Shown in pieces: positions 11,401-22,615 of a stretch of 64,000 nucleotides of DNA; position 1 is the stretch's first letter, and every line of letters begins with the position of its first letter. The notes beneath the pieces were generated by a model. That model saw only the letters and a program-made list of their open reading frames with translations. It made no database searches and was not told the DNA's origin. Made by a program: the position numbers and the translations under genes. The DNA is from Siphonodentalium dalli (taxonomy: Eukaryota > Mollusca > Scaphopoda > Gadilida > Siphonodentaliidae), in assembly GCA_032622095.1 (NCBI GenBank), contig CP136062.1, positions 37,698,918 to 37,762,917 of the forward strand, read 5' to 3'.

Positions 11401-12764
11401 GTATAAACTTCAAACTCTTCACAAATAACGTTAGCGTTATTCCTGGGTTGCATGCAATGTAAATCGGTGTGATTGGTATCTGCTGTAAATTGTTGTGATT
11501 GATGTTGTCAGTCACTGAATATGCATGGCTTGTCAATCAGTCGTACCCGCTATAAACTTGTTGTGATTTGTCAGTCACTGAATATAAATGGCTTGTATAT
11601 AATAAATTGTATCCGATGTAAAAACTGATTTACTATGTCAGTCTCTTAATGTTCACGGTTCAATCTTCTGGAAAATGTCTCTTATTTATCAGTAGCTGAA
11701 TATTCACGGATCTATATTCCTGGGGTCGACTTGGCTTTGGAATTCAAGTTCATTCGCATCTGACAGTGTTAACAGTGTAATCGTGTGTAATAGCAGTATA
11801 GGATGGGAGTGTAATTGTGTAATCGTTGCCAATTGAAAGTCATCAGCTATTGCAACAAAACTCCTTTAATTGGGTATATCAGTGAATAACATTAAAACCG
11901 TCTGGAACCATGCGATGTATATATGTAGTCGATGTGATCCGTTTCAAATATTTTAATTGTAGAAGACAGTTGTTCATATGTGTATTAGATCATTTCATCA
12001 GATACCATGGTTCAAGGTTAGAGTATTTGTAGGATGTTCTGTTGGTAAAGCTCTATGGCGTTTTAGTTAAACCAAGCTTTTAATTATTTATGCACCGGCA
12101 TTGAGGAAAATACTCATATATGGGCTTTAAATGTCACATAAAACTTATCCAAGTCACAACATGCAGAAAACATCGGGCGCATATACTGGAACAACAATGA
12201 GGGCTTCTTATATAGAGTATTATATATTAGTGTGAACGAAGATGGCGTCATATGTTTTCAGTACAACGAACGGTTGATGCGATAGTTTTTGGTTGATTAC
12301 GATGAGCGCTGGTTTGGTGAACAATAAAGACTCGCTGAGTTTTCGGAAAGGTAAATAGTTGCAGATGCGATAAATAGCAGCAACCTGGAGGGAGACATCA
12401 TTTAGTGGGTAGATCTAAGAGTTGTCGGTAGGATGCGTTTTCTTTGTGTATTTTGAGGGACATTTCCTATACGATGTGCCATGTGCTGGGTTATTCCGCT
12501 GTCAGTTAACTGGACCATACGCCCAAATACTACGCTAATTCAAAGACGCAAGAAATAGCGTTCAACCCAGAATTTCAGATGAACTCACTGAACAGGGATT
12601 ATCGCTGGCCTGCAGCTATTTATCACCCTGCCACTAATTACCTTCCGAATACTGGCTGTGCAGTAGCGTATGCTTCTTGTTCAGGGCAGACTTACAGACA
12701 TCGGACCAGTCGACGAGTGCTTCCATGTTTCGTCATCGTGATAAATTGTTCTTAATAATTCCAG
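11401..12764. other. Intron 3 of the duplicated TSR module
   Basis: It contains two to four degenerate copies of a segment built on gtcagtcactgaatat...atggcttgt (11500-11720) and (c)tcatctgacagtgttaacag-like sequence. The distal part is nearly identical to the intron at 13536-14802. No additional exon was found. Confidence 0.6.
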
Positions 12765-12932
12765 TTAATGGTTCTTGGTCTGAGTGGACCTCCGGTGTAT
12801 GTAGTGTTACTTGTGGTCAGGGGATGCAGAATAGATCAAGAACATGCAGTAGTCCCGCCCCAATGCACGGAGGACACGGATGTCATGGTAACCATTCCGA
12901 TGTGGTTGATTGCTGGAATACGCCGTGCCCAG
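12765..12932 (+). CDS. TSR exon 4
   Basis: A 168-nt phase 1-1 exon between ...taataattccag and /gtatat. It is a complete TSR: (V)NGSWSEW, CSVTCGQG (O-fucosylation consensus), MQNRSRTC, NHS sequon, and six cysteines ending TPCPG. It is about 93 percent identical to exon 6, with replacements near the start and in the segment before Cys5. A (ca)n run follows the donor. Confidence 0.9.
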
Positions 12933-13367
12933 GTATATATCGAATCCATACGGACACACACACACATCATAAACGAATGTACATTGGTCTTATCTTTAAA
13001 TGTGAATATAAATGTTAAGCAAGCATCGAAATACACTGTTTTAACCATAGATCAGTTTTCAACATCAGGGTATAAATCGCAAAGTCAGTAAATTATGATT
13101 TAACATGATTTAACAACTAAAATGTTGTTTGGAAACAGTCAATTCACCATCGAAAGTATGCACCGATATACAGTTATTAGTGTGAACGAAGATGGCGTCA
13201 TATTGTTTCACTACAGCAAACGGTGGATTATTGGTTGAATATATAATCATTTGATTGACTCACAATAGTAAGATTGATTGAGTTCGGTTCTTGATTCACA
13301 AACTACCCATAGTTTTGTTCCCCTTATTGGCAATGTTACATCTGAACTGTCTTTCGCGTAATTCCAG
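12933..13367. other. Intron 4
   Basis: It starts with a short CA run near 12955. The module marker gaacgaagatggcgtcat lies at about 13186. No other feature was seen. Confidence 0.6.
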
Positions 13368-13535
13368 TTGACGGTTCTTGGTCGGAATGGACACACAGCG
13401 CATGCAGTGGTAGTTGCGGGCAGGGAATCAGGATTCGGAGTAGGTCATGTGACAGTCCGGCACCACAGTACGGAGGGCACGAATGTAATGGTAACCATAC
13501 TGAGATGACTGATTGCAGGAATACACCGTGTCCAG
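13368..13535 (+). CDS. TSR exon 5 (identical to exon 3)
   Basis: A 168-nt phase 1-1 exon between ...gcgtaattccag and /gtataa. Protein and DNA are identical to TSR exon 3: DGSWSEW, CSGSCGQG, six cysteines, NHT sequon. The preceding intron resembles that of exon 7 (ctgtctttcgcgtaattcca) and not that of exon 3, so the exon has been homogenised separately from its flank. Confidence 0.92.
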
Positions 13536-14802
13536 GTATAAACTTCAAACTCTTCACAAATAACGTTAGCATTATTCATGGGTTAATATGTAAATTGCTG
13601 TGACTAATTTAGTCAGTCACTGACTGTGCATGTCTTGTAATATGTGGTATCAGCTGTAAAGTTGCTGTGATATGTCAATCGCTGAATATCAATGGCTTGT
13701 AATAAGTTCCAATAATGGCTGTTAAAACTTATTTACTTTGCCAGTCGCTTAATGTTCACGATTCAATCTTCTGGAAAATGTCTCTTATTTGTCAGTAGCT
13801 GAATATTCACGGATCGACGTGGCTTTGGAATTCAAGTTCATTCGCATCTGACAGTGTTAACAGTGTTATCGTGTATAATGGAAGTGTACGATGAGAGTGT
13901 AATTGTGTAATCGTGTATAATGGAAGTGTATGATGGGAGTGTCATTGTGTAATCGTTGCCAATTGAAAATCATCAGATATTGCAACAAAACTCCTTTAAT
14001 TTGGTATATCATTGCATCACAATAAAACCGTCTGAGACCTCTCGATGTATGTAGTTGCTGTGATCCGCTCCAAATATTTTAATTTGTAGAAAATAGTTGT
14101 TCACGTGTTTATTACATCATTTCATCAGATACCATGGTTCAAGGTTAGAGTATCTGTAGGATTTTCTGTTGGTAAAGCTCTGTGGCGGTTTAGTTAAACC
14201 AAGCTTTTAATTATTTATGCACCGGCATTGAGGAAAATACTCATATATGGGCTTTATATGTCACATAACACTTATCCAAGTCATAACATGTAGAAAACAT
14301 CGGGCTCTTACTGGAATAATAATGAGGGCTTCTTTTTAGATGAACGCTGGTTTGGTAAACAATAAAGACTCGCTGGGTTTTCGGAAAGGTAAATAGTTGC
14401 AGATGCGATAAATAGCAGCAACCTGGAGGGAGACATCATTTAGTGGGTAGATCTAAGAGTTGTCGGTAGGATGCGTTTTCTTTGTGTATTTTGAGGGACA
14501 TTTCCTATACGATGTGCCATGTGCTGGGTTATTCCGCTGTCAGTTAACTGGACCATACGCCCAAATACTACGCTAATTCAAAGACGCAAGAAATAGCTTT
14601 CTACCCAGAATTTTCAGATGAACTCACTGAAAATGGGTTATCGCTGACCTGCAGCTATTTGCCACTCTGCAACTATTTACCGTCCGAAAACCACCGTGCA
14701 GGGGCGTATGTTTCTTGTTCAGGGCAGACTTTCACACATCGGGCCACTCGACGAGTGCTTCCATGTTTCGTCATCGTGATAAATTGTTCTTAATAATTCC
14801 AG
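13536..14802. other. Intron 5
   Basis: A close paralogue of intron 3 (11401-12764), with small deletions. It adds a local duplication of the cgtgtataatggaagtgtac segment near 13870-13930. No extra exon was found. Confidence 0.6.
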
Positions 14803-14970
14803 TTAATGGTTCTTGGTCTGCGTGGACCTCCAGTGTATGTAGTGTTACTTGTGGTCAGGGAATGCAGAATAGATCAAGAACATGCAGTAGTCCCGCCGCA
14901 ATGTACGGAGGACACGGATGTCATGGTAACCATTCCGCAGTGATCGACTGCTGGAATACACCGTGCCCAG
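14803..14970 (+). CDS. TSR exon 6
   Basis: A 168-nt phase 1-1 exon between ...taataattccag and /gtacat. It is a complete TSR: (V)NGSWSAW (WxxW), CSVTCGQG, MQNRSRTC, NHS sequon, and six cysteines ending TPCPG. It is the paralogue of exon 4 in the duplicated module. Its changes include E to A in WSEW and P to A after SSP. Confidence 0.9.
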
Positions 14971-15451
14971 GTACATGTATATATCGAATCCATGCGACAC
15001 ATATCACAAACTTCATACATATTACACACATCGTATGTACCTTGTTCTTGTCTTTAAATGTTAAATACAAATGTAATAACTGTTTAAGCAAGCAACGAAA
15101 TACACTGTTTTAATCATAGATCAGTTTTCAACATCAGGGTATAAATCAGTCAGCAAATTATAATTTAACATGATTTAACATGATTTAACAACTAAAATGT
15201 TGTTTGGAAACAGTCAATTTACCATCGAAAGTGTGCACCGATATACAATTATTATTGTGAACGAAGATGGCGTCATATTGTTTCAGTACAGCGAACGGTG
15301 GACTCGGCAGATTATTGGTTGAATATATAATTATTTGATTGATACACAATACCTATATTGATTGGATTTGGTTCTGGATTCACAAACTACCCATGGTTTT
15401 GTTCCCCTTCATGGCAATGCTACATCTTAACTGTCTTTCGCGTAATTCCAG
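14971..15451. other. Intron 6
   Basis: Paralogous to intron 4, with a small tandem repeat of tgatttaaca around 15168-15190. No other feature was seen. Confidence 0.6.
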
Positions 15452-15613
15452 TCGATGGTTCTTGGTCGGATTGGACCTACACCGCATGCAGTGTTACTTG
15501 CGGTCAGGGAATCAGGATTCGGAGTCGATCATGCAACAGTCCCGCACCACAGCACGGAGGACATGAATGTAATGGTAACCCTACTGAGATGACCGAATGC
15601 GGGGATCAAACGG
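15452..15613 (+). pseudogene. TSR exon 7, 3' end replaced
   Basis: It enters in phase 1 after ...cgtaattccag and reads as a normal TSR (DGSWSDW, CSVTCGQG, RSRSC, five cysteines) up to TEC. It then diverges from its paralogues: the last Cys (TPCPG) and the usual tgtccag/gtata donor are gone. A weak phase 1 donor-like acgg/gtctaa at 15614 would give a 162-nt exon with frame kept but Cys6 missing. The sequon position reads NPT, which is not glycosylatable. It is either a decaying exon or a shortened TSR like the one at 25159. I cannot tell which without transcripts. Confidence 0.6.
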
Positions 15614-17109
15614 GTCTAAAATCACGTCAGTATTATGCATGGATTGCATGATATGTAAAATTTCTTTGTTTTGTGAGTCGCTGGTTACTCATATAAATTG
15701 ATGTTGTATTACATTATTAGTCGCAGTTTCCTTGGACGTATAACGGAACTTTAAAACCACCAATAACTGTAGTACATTGAATGTGATAAAATGTCACAAT
15801 TGTGACAGTAAACGGTTTATTCCATTGTAGACATGATATTCGTTCTGAACACCAATTGAAAGCGTTAATTTAACGTGAAAAATATATTTTATCACATGCA
15901 ATGTTTACAACATTTCGAAAGAAAACAAATTAATTTCGTCAGTCGCTTATTACGAATACATGCGTTGTATTCTTTATACAATTGCTGTGATTTGCCAGTC
16001 GCTGAATATTCATGGCTTTATCATGTGCAAATTGGCTGTTACTTGATCATTTGTGTATATGTTCTCCAAATTTGACGGAGGTGAACAATATACATCTCGA
16101 TCTTAGACGGGTTTGTTACTGATTTCTGAAGGAACGCATCCAATTTCCAAAAATAATTTCGCAATGAAAGTTCCACTTGTGCGGAGCACTCATCCATGTT
16201 ATATTCAGTTAAAGTGAAGAGAGAGGACGCATGAAATGTCATGCTCTAAGAACTGTGGGGAACATTGAATGTTAGGGAACCACGTTATTAATACATTGTT
16301 ACGCAATGCCCTTTGTCGTAATTGACACTTGGTGCCCCTTTGTTGCCATCAAATTATAGATTGATTTTATATAGACTAGCGCAGTTTATGGAAAATTCGT
16401 TTCCAAACAAATTATGCTGTTCAATCCAGCAGGGACACGACTTTATTTTTCATGGACTGGAGTCCGCGTGTTCAAATTATTAACTGAATATATTACGTTT
16501 GCGGCTTGTCTCTATGAATATATTACGTTTGCGGCTTGTCTCTAGCTGATATATCATAATCCCAACAACTATACTAGTATGGTCGTCGAAGGGTTAGACC
16601 CAGAAGAAATTGGTAAAGAAGCGGTTTTGGTGTCATTCGACGCGGGAGAATCTCGTGTATAACATATTCAAAATCCGCTAAAATTCGCTTTGGGGAAAAT
16701 TCAGTATTCAAGATGGCGTCCAATATGGCCGCCATTAATAATTAAAATCGCAAATAGGTAGTTATTCACGAAAACCCACACGAGAAAACGCCAATTCGGC
16801 ACCAATATACATCAATGATTGAAACCAGTATGTTTTTGTGGGTATGAGTAGCCAAGCACAATTCAAAATTCTAAGATGGCTCCCAAACTTGCCACAGAAA
16901 ATTGTCGAAATTTAAGTTCTGCTCAGAGGAAAACCGAAACAACACCTCGGTTGTGAGCTAAAGGTGCCAGACTCATTAAACATGTTGCCAATAATATCTA
17001 CTACCACAATCATTTCAGCACGTAATGTTCCAACAAAGCAGTATATACTTCAGGATCCAACATCATGTCCACTTATTACGAGGGACTATCTGGAAATTAA
17101 TTAGAAAGA
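15614..17109. other. Intron or spacer before the large palindrome
   Basis: It contains a 30-bp direct duplication (tgaatatattacgtttgcgg...) at 16486-16545, and aagatggcgtcca/atatggccgcc segments typical of dispersed invertebrate repeats near 16710 and 16870. No exon-like ORF with splice sites was seen. Confidence 0.5.
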
Positions 17110-17589
17110 AACTAATTGCGCACGAATCTCTTTGCGAACGTATTCGACGGTAGTTCCCGACATATATGTGTGGAGTTCTGAGCAGTACAATGACGACATT
17201 GCATGGGGTCCGTCTGCAGACACCATATTGAAATTCAGGCAAGTCAGGGATTAATATCGGAACATTTGCATGGTCGCGGCCCAAACCGTGTGTTTGTGTC
17301 TGGTCTCTAAAATCCCGCCTATACACCATGGGGCCGGTATGAGCTGCTCCGGGTTGGTCTCGGTGGTTTTTAGTCACACCATGTGAATATATTTGGGCTG
17401 ATATTATGCGTTTCGGGGTTTGTTTAATACGATTCCATATGATAACCAATAATAGCAATGGTAATTTCGGGATAACATCTACTCGTGTTGGTAAACCGCG
17501 AGACCCAGGCAAAATATATTGATACAGTGTAAACAAACAGTTTCAATATTAATATCACCCTTTGGGCGAAATAAATACGACGTCGGCTA

Positions 17590-17670
17590 TATGTGCGACT
17601 AATTCAGTCCCTCGTGGATGTGTAATGGTTACAGTTCAGTCCCTCGTGGATGTATAATGGTTACAGTAGT
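17590..17670. repeat. Short direct duplication next to the TSR copy
   Basis: The segment ttcagtccctcgtggatgt.taatggttacag occurs twice in tandem (about 17605 and 17635). The right arm has only one, diverged, counterpart. Confidence 0.7.
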
Positions 17671-17676
17671 ACTGAC

Positions 17677-17850
17677 CTTTCTGATTGGATACAAACAATC
17701 CGCATGACGAGTGCTCGATGTCAATCCCTTCACATGAGCTGCCTGCAAACTGCGGCCGGGGATCGCTGCAGCTCCTGCTTCTGACTTTTACTCCATGACA
17801 CCCAATCACCATTGTGCACGACTCGGTCCAATGCGTCCAAGCACCGTCGA
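17677..17850 (-). CDS. Antisense copy of a divergent TSR exon (left palindrome arm)
   Basis: On the minus strand, an acceptor (...ggttag at 17851-17852 complement) is followed by a 174-nt fully open phase 1-1 segment and a gtcag donor. It encodes DGAWTHW, then VKVRSRSC and HSSCGLF, with five cysteines. It is the inverted partner of the plus-strand exon at 25159-25332. Of about 58 residues roughly a quarter differ, yet both stay open and keep splice sites. It cannot join the plus-strand transcript. It may be a relic, or part of a minus-strand gene I cannot otherwise see. Confidence 0.6.
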
Positions 17851-18406
17851 CTAACCGATAAACAAATATAATAATATTTCAAAATGTCATTGTTCACAAA
17901 ATACATAGACCGTTACCGTATAGATGCGCTAAGAACATTGTCCCGAGGAGTAGGGTGTCATTTTGTGCCGTTAAAAGCCAGCTCCATTGTTCTACCTCGA
18001 GTTTCTATCTTCCGAATGGGGACTTTATACCACAAGTTGGCATTCGTAATCAAGAATGGTCATGTCTCCCAATTTAGTCCACATTTGTAATTTAAAATGG
18101 TCATGTCTCACTAGAGAAATAGTTTGCTTCCACCCCCACCCCAATCAAAACGAAATTGCATAGTGCTTATGGACCCCCGCGTAATATTATTTTTTTCGGC
18201 AGATGCGCGTTGCTCATTTGCATACAAGGGTTATATATCACATTGAAACATACCATTAGTAATAGCGTTGCTGTTCTCGGGAATAAAACGACATGGCTGC
18301 ATTGTTGAGTCAAAAGTATCCTTTTGAAAATATGTTCCCAAAATACAGAAATTGCGTCAGCACTTACTATAGATTACGTTTAATATCTTACACTATGTAC
18401 AGTGCA

Positions 18407-19427
18407 AAACACATATTTGATTATGTTTGCGTAGATCGACGTTTTTTTCTCGATCAGAGCTATACAGGTATGTCTGCATGCAATTATGATCACGGCAAAG
18501 TGCACTGTGAACGTCCTCTAACACGAAACATGTCAAGGGGCGTGGTTTTGTTCTCAGTCAAGGACTATCTGTTTATACTAGCTGATACACGTTTGCAGAC
18601 GTCTTATTTATCGAGATTCATTGAAATGTTTTATCGGTATACAAGTAAAAGAAATGTGTCCTTGTTAATTATAATGTTATTATACAATGTTGTGTACATT
18701 ATGTATTTTTCTTGTACTCGTCCAGGTTGTGGTGAAAAGTCATATTGACGAGACACGCAGTCCAATATGACTTTTCACAACAATCTGGACGAGTCCAAGA
18801 AAAACTCATACTGTGCACAACATTGTATAATGACATTTTTATTATCCATCTGTATGTTTATCCAAATTTTGGGAATAAACCTTTTGTGGTTATTTTTGGT
18901 ATGTGTCGGTATTTAATTCTCTATAAAAGTCAGTATTTTGATCATCAGAAAGCATGATTTGGAACAGTAAACACGGAAGTGAAAAAAAACCTCAATGCGG
19001 AAGTGAAACGTCTGCTAAATCCACAAGTGTTGCGCGTGCATCATAATTTCACCGATTCTTTTCGTAATAGAGTTAATTCGTGACGTCACAGAGTCCCGAT
19101 AAAAAAAGTCATATTGCACACTTGGGAGTCCAATATGACATTCGGGAGTCCAATATGACTTTTTCCCGGATTATCACGTGGCGTTTTTTGCCCAATTAGA
19201 AATAGTGTTAGTTAAGGGGTGGATAATAATATAAAATATGTGTTTCAAAGATATTGATGGCCTTCACAGTGGCTATTGCTGTTAAAATAGTCACATCCGT
19301 CACACCAGTTAAATCCGCCAAAACAGAAAGAATTATTAAAATATAGACATACTTTGTTCTTATATACAAACCATAATATCGCGTAAATAGTATGTTCTTG
19401 TCTAGTTCGTACGCTGTATTATGTAAA
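18407..19427. mobile_element. Insertion of about 1 kb in the left palindrome arm
   Basis: Flanking sequence (..cagtgcaaaacacat and acaaccaaattatg..) is contiguous in the right arm, as its reverse complement near 24580-24600, so this block is an insertion. Its distal part (about 18668-19230) is a copy of the L element, which is also present three times at 56412-58260. Its first 260 bases are not recognised. They carry an open frame continuing from 18293 that I could not assign. Confidence 0.7.
18668..19230 (-). mobile_element. Foldback element L, copy 1
   Basis: It contains two stem-loops. One is built on cttgtactcgtccaggttgt...aaaagtcatattg with its reverse complement, and one on gtcatattg/caatatgac segments near 19100-19160. 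Cgtcacgaattaactc-like and cacgtgat segments lie between. It is opposite in orientation to the three copies at 56412-58260. Confidence 0.75.
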
Positions 19428-20019
19428 CACAACCAAATTATGTTAAAGTACGTAAAGATTATGTGCTAAGCAAAACACCGGGGAGACCACAATAGTTGAA
19501 ATTTAGTTAAAACTACCATCATGTTGTTTACAACATACCGGTATAACGCTCGCTAATCATCGCCACTCAACATTTCGGTGTTGAATGGGTCACCGTGAAT
19601 CACTCTCCTAAAATAATCGCTGCTGAATGATGGCGTGTTTTGATTATTGCTCACCCTTTACATTCTGTATATAAACAAACGCTTGGCTCATGTGGCTATG
19701 TGGATAATATTGCATTAATACTATCATTATACTGTACTATAATAGTATATTATAGAGTAAATTTTCCAAAATTTGTGTAACTGTAATTTCTAATATATAA
19801 GCTACAACCAATGTCACACGGGCCATTGAATGCATATACATAATGAAAACCATCTGTTCCTTTAAGTCGGTTAATGGACTCGTGACTGGACATTCGAAAA
19901 GTAAATGGACTCGCTCTTCGGGCTCCACCGTCCAGTTTCTGAATGTTCAGTAGCTTGCACATTGCCCGCGTTTAAACCTAATCGCGATAAACGAAATGAC
20001 AATAACTCCAAGGTGATAC

Positions 20020-20190
20020 ACTAGTCATATTGCACGTATAAGAATGACGTTTGTTATGCCATTTTGGTATACAATTTATGAGAATAGGTGTAACACTTTG
20101 AGCAAGAGTATTCTCTATTCCCACCAAATGTCCACAGCAGAGGGTTTCACATTACTTTAGCCTGGGAAACGCATGGTAACCCTGCTAGTC
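20020..20190 (+). repeat. Dispersed repeat B, palindrome left-arm copy
   Basis: It shares ...gagtattctctattcccacc...agggtttcacat.actttagcctggg with 23880-24010 (the other arm, inverted), 55600-55812 and, inverted, 62577-62790. No coding content. Confidence 0.65.
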
Positions 20191-20221
20191 ACTGTCGGGT
20201 GCATATATATATATCATATCT

Positions 20222-20640
20222 TAAAGGTACTTTTCCGATCAGTACAGTACGCTTTAGTTATCAGAATCGATTATTTATAACAAAATAATGCTAACCGCTG
20301 TCAACTATGGTATAACATTTCCCAAAACGTGTTATTTATCAACATGTTGTTCAACGAAATGTGTCCATATTATCACTTGAGTATAACGAAATTTGGCCGT
20401 ATTACCACTTGATTTTAGAGTTATCTATCTTCATCTGCATGTTTACCGAGACCGTCGGTTTGACGACATTTTTCTGGGCCACAAATAAGTACACATGTAG
20501 AGAAATAAAAAATATAAAAATAGATATCTGATCACTCTGATCTTTGATGAATGGGTTCCTCAACTAGAATCAAATATGTTTTACCCCCGACGTTAACGAA
20601 ATAGTAATTTGGGAGCTTTAATTCGGACTATGCATCTTTA
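20222..20640. repeat. Dispersed repeat J in the left arm
   Basis: It begins TTAAaggtacttttccgatca and shares ...accacttgattttagagttatc...ggttcctcaactagaatca with its partner at about 23440-23838, with 42488-42761 and with 48990-49365. Confidence 0.65.
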
Positions 20641-20870
20641 AGATCTGTTCATTGACTCAATGTTGCTATTTATGGTTTTGAGTACAGCAGATATATGTAA
20701 CATTTGGGGGGACAGAGTAAACATGGTGATGTGGTTGCAGAAATCGTAGTACCTTTCGCGAATATGTGGCCTTGGTGAATATACCCAGATATAATTTCCA
20801 GCTATAAACACAGTCGCTGCACAGAGTATGCAGGCAGTTTTTGTCAAGTTTAGAATGTATTGAAGAATAG

Positions 20871-21319
20871 ATAGACAGAACACAACGCGCATCTTAATCG
20901 AGACTCTTTTATCGAATGAGTTGCGGATGGCGCAAGGATATATTTCGCGATAGCGTAGCTCGAGCGAAATATATCTTTGCGCCGTCCGCAACGAGTTCGA
21001 TAAAAGATTCCAGATTATGATGCAAGTTGTGTTCTGTATTTATTCTACACCGTTCAGTCAGATAAGTTCAATCCATGAATGTCACCTGCATTGTTACTAT
21101 TATAGCTACCTTTATTGTGATTTAAGTCTGACAAATAACCAGTAATTATGGGGGGATCACCGGAAGCGGATGATCGACGTAATGTACGTCATCTTTCTTG
21201 GCGACAGCGTCAACAAGAATAGTTCCGGCTTGTATTCCACTAGAGGTATACACTAATATGTATTCAATGGCTGGGATTCCGTTGAATACATGTGTCTCAC
21301 GCCAATGGGTGTGGAATAA
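20871..21319. mobile_element. Insertion of about 450 bp in the left arm, with a strong hairpin
   Basis: The right arm reads straight from gaagaatag to tatatggtactcc (reverse complement near 23180-23205), so this block is inserted here only. It contains a near-perfect hairpin at 20905-21007: arms tcttttatcgaa...ggatatatttcgc and gcgaaatatatc...ttcgataaaaga, with a loop of about 12 bases. No ORF of note. Confidence 0.7.
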
Positions 21320-21614
21320 TATATGGTACTCCTTTGTGTTTTGATAAATAGCGTTCATAGTATACCACCATGCATTATTGTGATACAAGTGAAATATTCG
21401 TGTTTTTATCACTTGATCGGAGTACATATATTTATGACTCCAAAGAAGATCACACAATCAGTGCATCCCTGTTAAATCCCATTTAAAGGTACTCAATCCG
21501 ATAAGACGGTCCCCATATCATCAAGCCAAAGAAATAGTAATTCGGGAGCGTTAATTCGTATTTGTATGCATCTTTAATATAACCTACTGTTGTGCACGAT
21601 GATGTGCGCTTCGA

Positions 21615-22079
21615 TTAAAGGCACGGGCGGCGTTCGTTGCAGAAATATTCATATTTGTTCAAATCAAAATAGTATATTGTCGTCAAGACGTACGATGGTG
21701 TACGTAAACAAGAGCCTGCTCGTGTTATACAGAAGTTGTGCTTCTGTTTACAAAACACAGCGCAATGCTATTGGTTAATCATACAAAAATGATATAAACG
21801 CTCTTTATTATTTCCGTATCAGGAAAACAGTAACAAATAACGCGCTTTGTGTTTACCATATCCGGATCTAAACAAAAGCCAGGAACGTAACGGTTTTTTG
21901 CTTTTGTTTACATAACAAAGAACAAAAAATTGACAATAACATACCATTTATGCCGTATTTCTTATTGGTATAAGAACAAGGTCTGCCTATATTTTACTAT
22001 TCTTTCTGTTTATGGCGGTTTTTGACGGAGGTGAATATTTTAACAGCATACACACCGCCAACGCCGCCCGTATCTTTAA
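21615..22079 (+). mobile_element. TTAA element family I at the palindrome centre
   Basis: TTAA at 21615 and 22076-22079. The ends are inverted: ggcacgggcggcgttcgttg and ...ccgccaacgccgcccg. Relatives lie at about 41998-42491 and 43429-43926. An inverted, incomplete partner (about 22165-22888) forms the other half of the palindrome centre. Several internal blocks are self-complementary. No ORF. Confidence 0.75.
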
Positions 22080-22165
22080 GCAGAACTTCACTGAGAAAGT
22101 GGTTATTCCTCAATGAATAACAAAACCGCCTAAGATCGATGCCAATGTTCAAAACATTGTCAAAA
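22080..22165. other. Centre of the large palindrome
   Basis: This short unpaired stretch separates gcggtttttgacggaggtga (left) from tatcaaaaaccgccataaac (right). It contains nothing else recognisable. Confidence 0.6.
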
Positions 22166-22348
22166 TAGTTGCTGTTATATATGTTATCAAAAACCGCCAT
22201 AAACAGAAAGAATAGTAAAATATAGGCAGACTTTGTTCTTATACCAATAAGATATATGGCATAAATGGTGTGTTATTGTCAATTTATTTTCCTTTGTTAT
22301 GTAAACAAAAGCAAAAAAACGTTACGTTTCCTGGCTTTTGTTTAGATC

Positions 22349-22615
22349 CGGATAACATAACATAACATAACATAACATAACATTTTTATTGACAAAATAC
22401 ACCCACGCGGGGCAGTTGTCATAATACAGATAATTTAAACACAAGTCAAGACAATTTCATATAAAATGTATATATAACATGTATTTGTAACTCAACACTA
22501 TATTCTCAATTATTTGCGGAAAACTGCCGAACCATGTTACAGATCAGATTGCATATGCTCGGGTGTTCAGCCTTCATGAGGAATATGAACTTTTCTATTT
22601 CATCAAAGTTTACGA
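22349..22615 (-). mobile_element. Retroposon 3' tail with (ATGTT)n in the right arm
   Basis: The block is absent from the left arm. Read on the minus strand it ends ...cgcgtgggtgtattttgtca, ataaaa, then six to seven ATGTT units at 22349-22384, like the 3' end of a non-LTR element. The sequence just before the tail resembles, with mismatches, the minus-strand sequence at about 59770-59815. The upstream minus-strand frame (22506-22742) is too short to classify. Confidence 0.55.

Larger units (their letters stand above)
11233..15640 (+). repeat. Tandem duplication of a two-exon TSR module (about 2.1 kb x 2.2)
   Basis: Exons 3, 5 and 7 start at 11233, 13368 and 15452, and exons 4 and 6 at 12765 and 14803, giving offsets of 2,135, 2,084 and 2,038 bp. 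Introns match too: the stretch from about 12300 to 12764 parallels 14335-14802 almost base for base (for example gagggagacatcatttagtg at 12390 and 14427), and 11940-12180 parallels 14050-14310. The array grew by unequal exchange of a whole exon pair. Confidence 0.9.

Noticed and set aside
11219-13572. Minus-strand ORFs overlapping TSR exons
   Set aside because: Shadows of the plus-strand exons. Two of them are identical only because exons 3 and 5 are identical.
17063-17536. 157-aa minus-strand ORF at the palindrome edge
   Set aside because: No domain recognised, and the mirrored copy in the right arm does not keep the same continuous frame, so conservation does not support it.
18293-18748. 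151-aa ORF starting MAALLSQ
   Set aside because: It crosses the boundary of a 1-kb insertion and runs into foldback element L, so it is a chimera. The short block at 18420-18650 remains unassigned.
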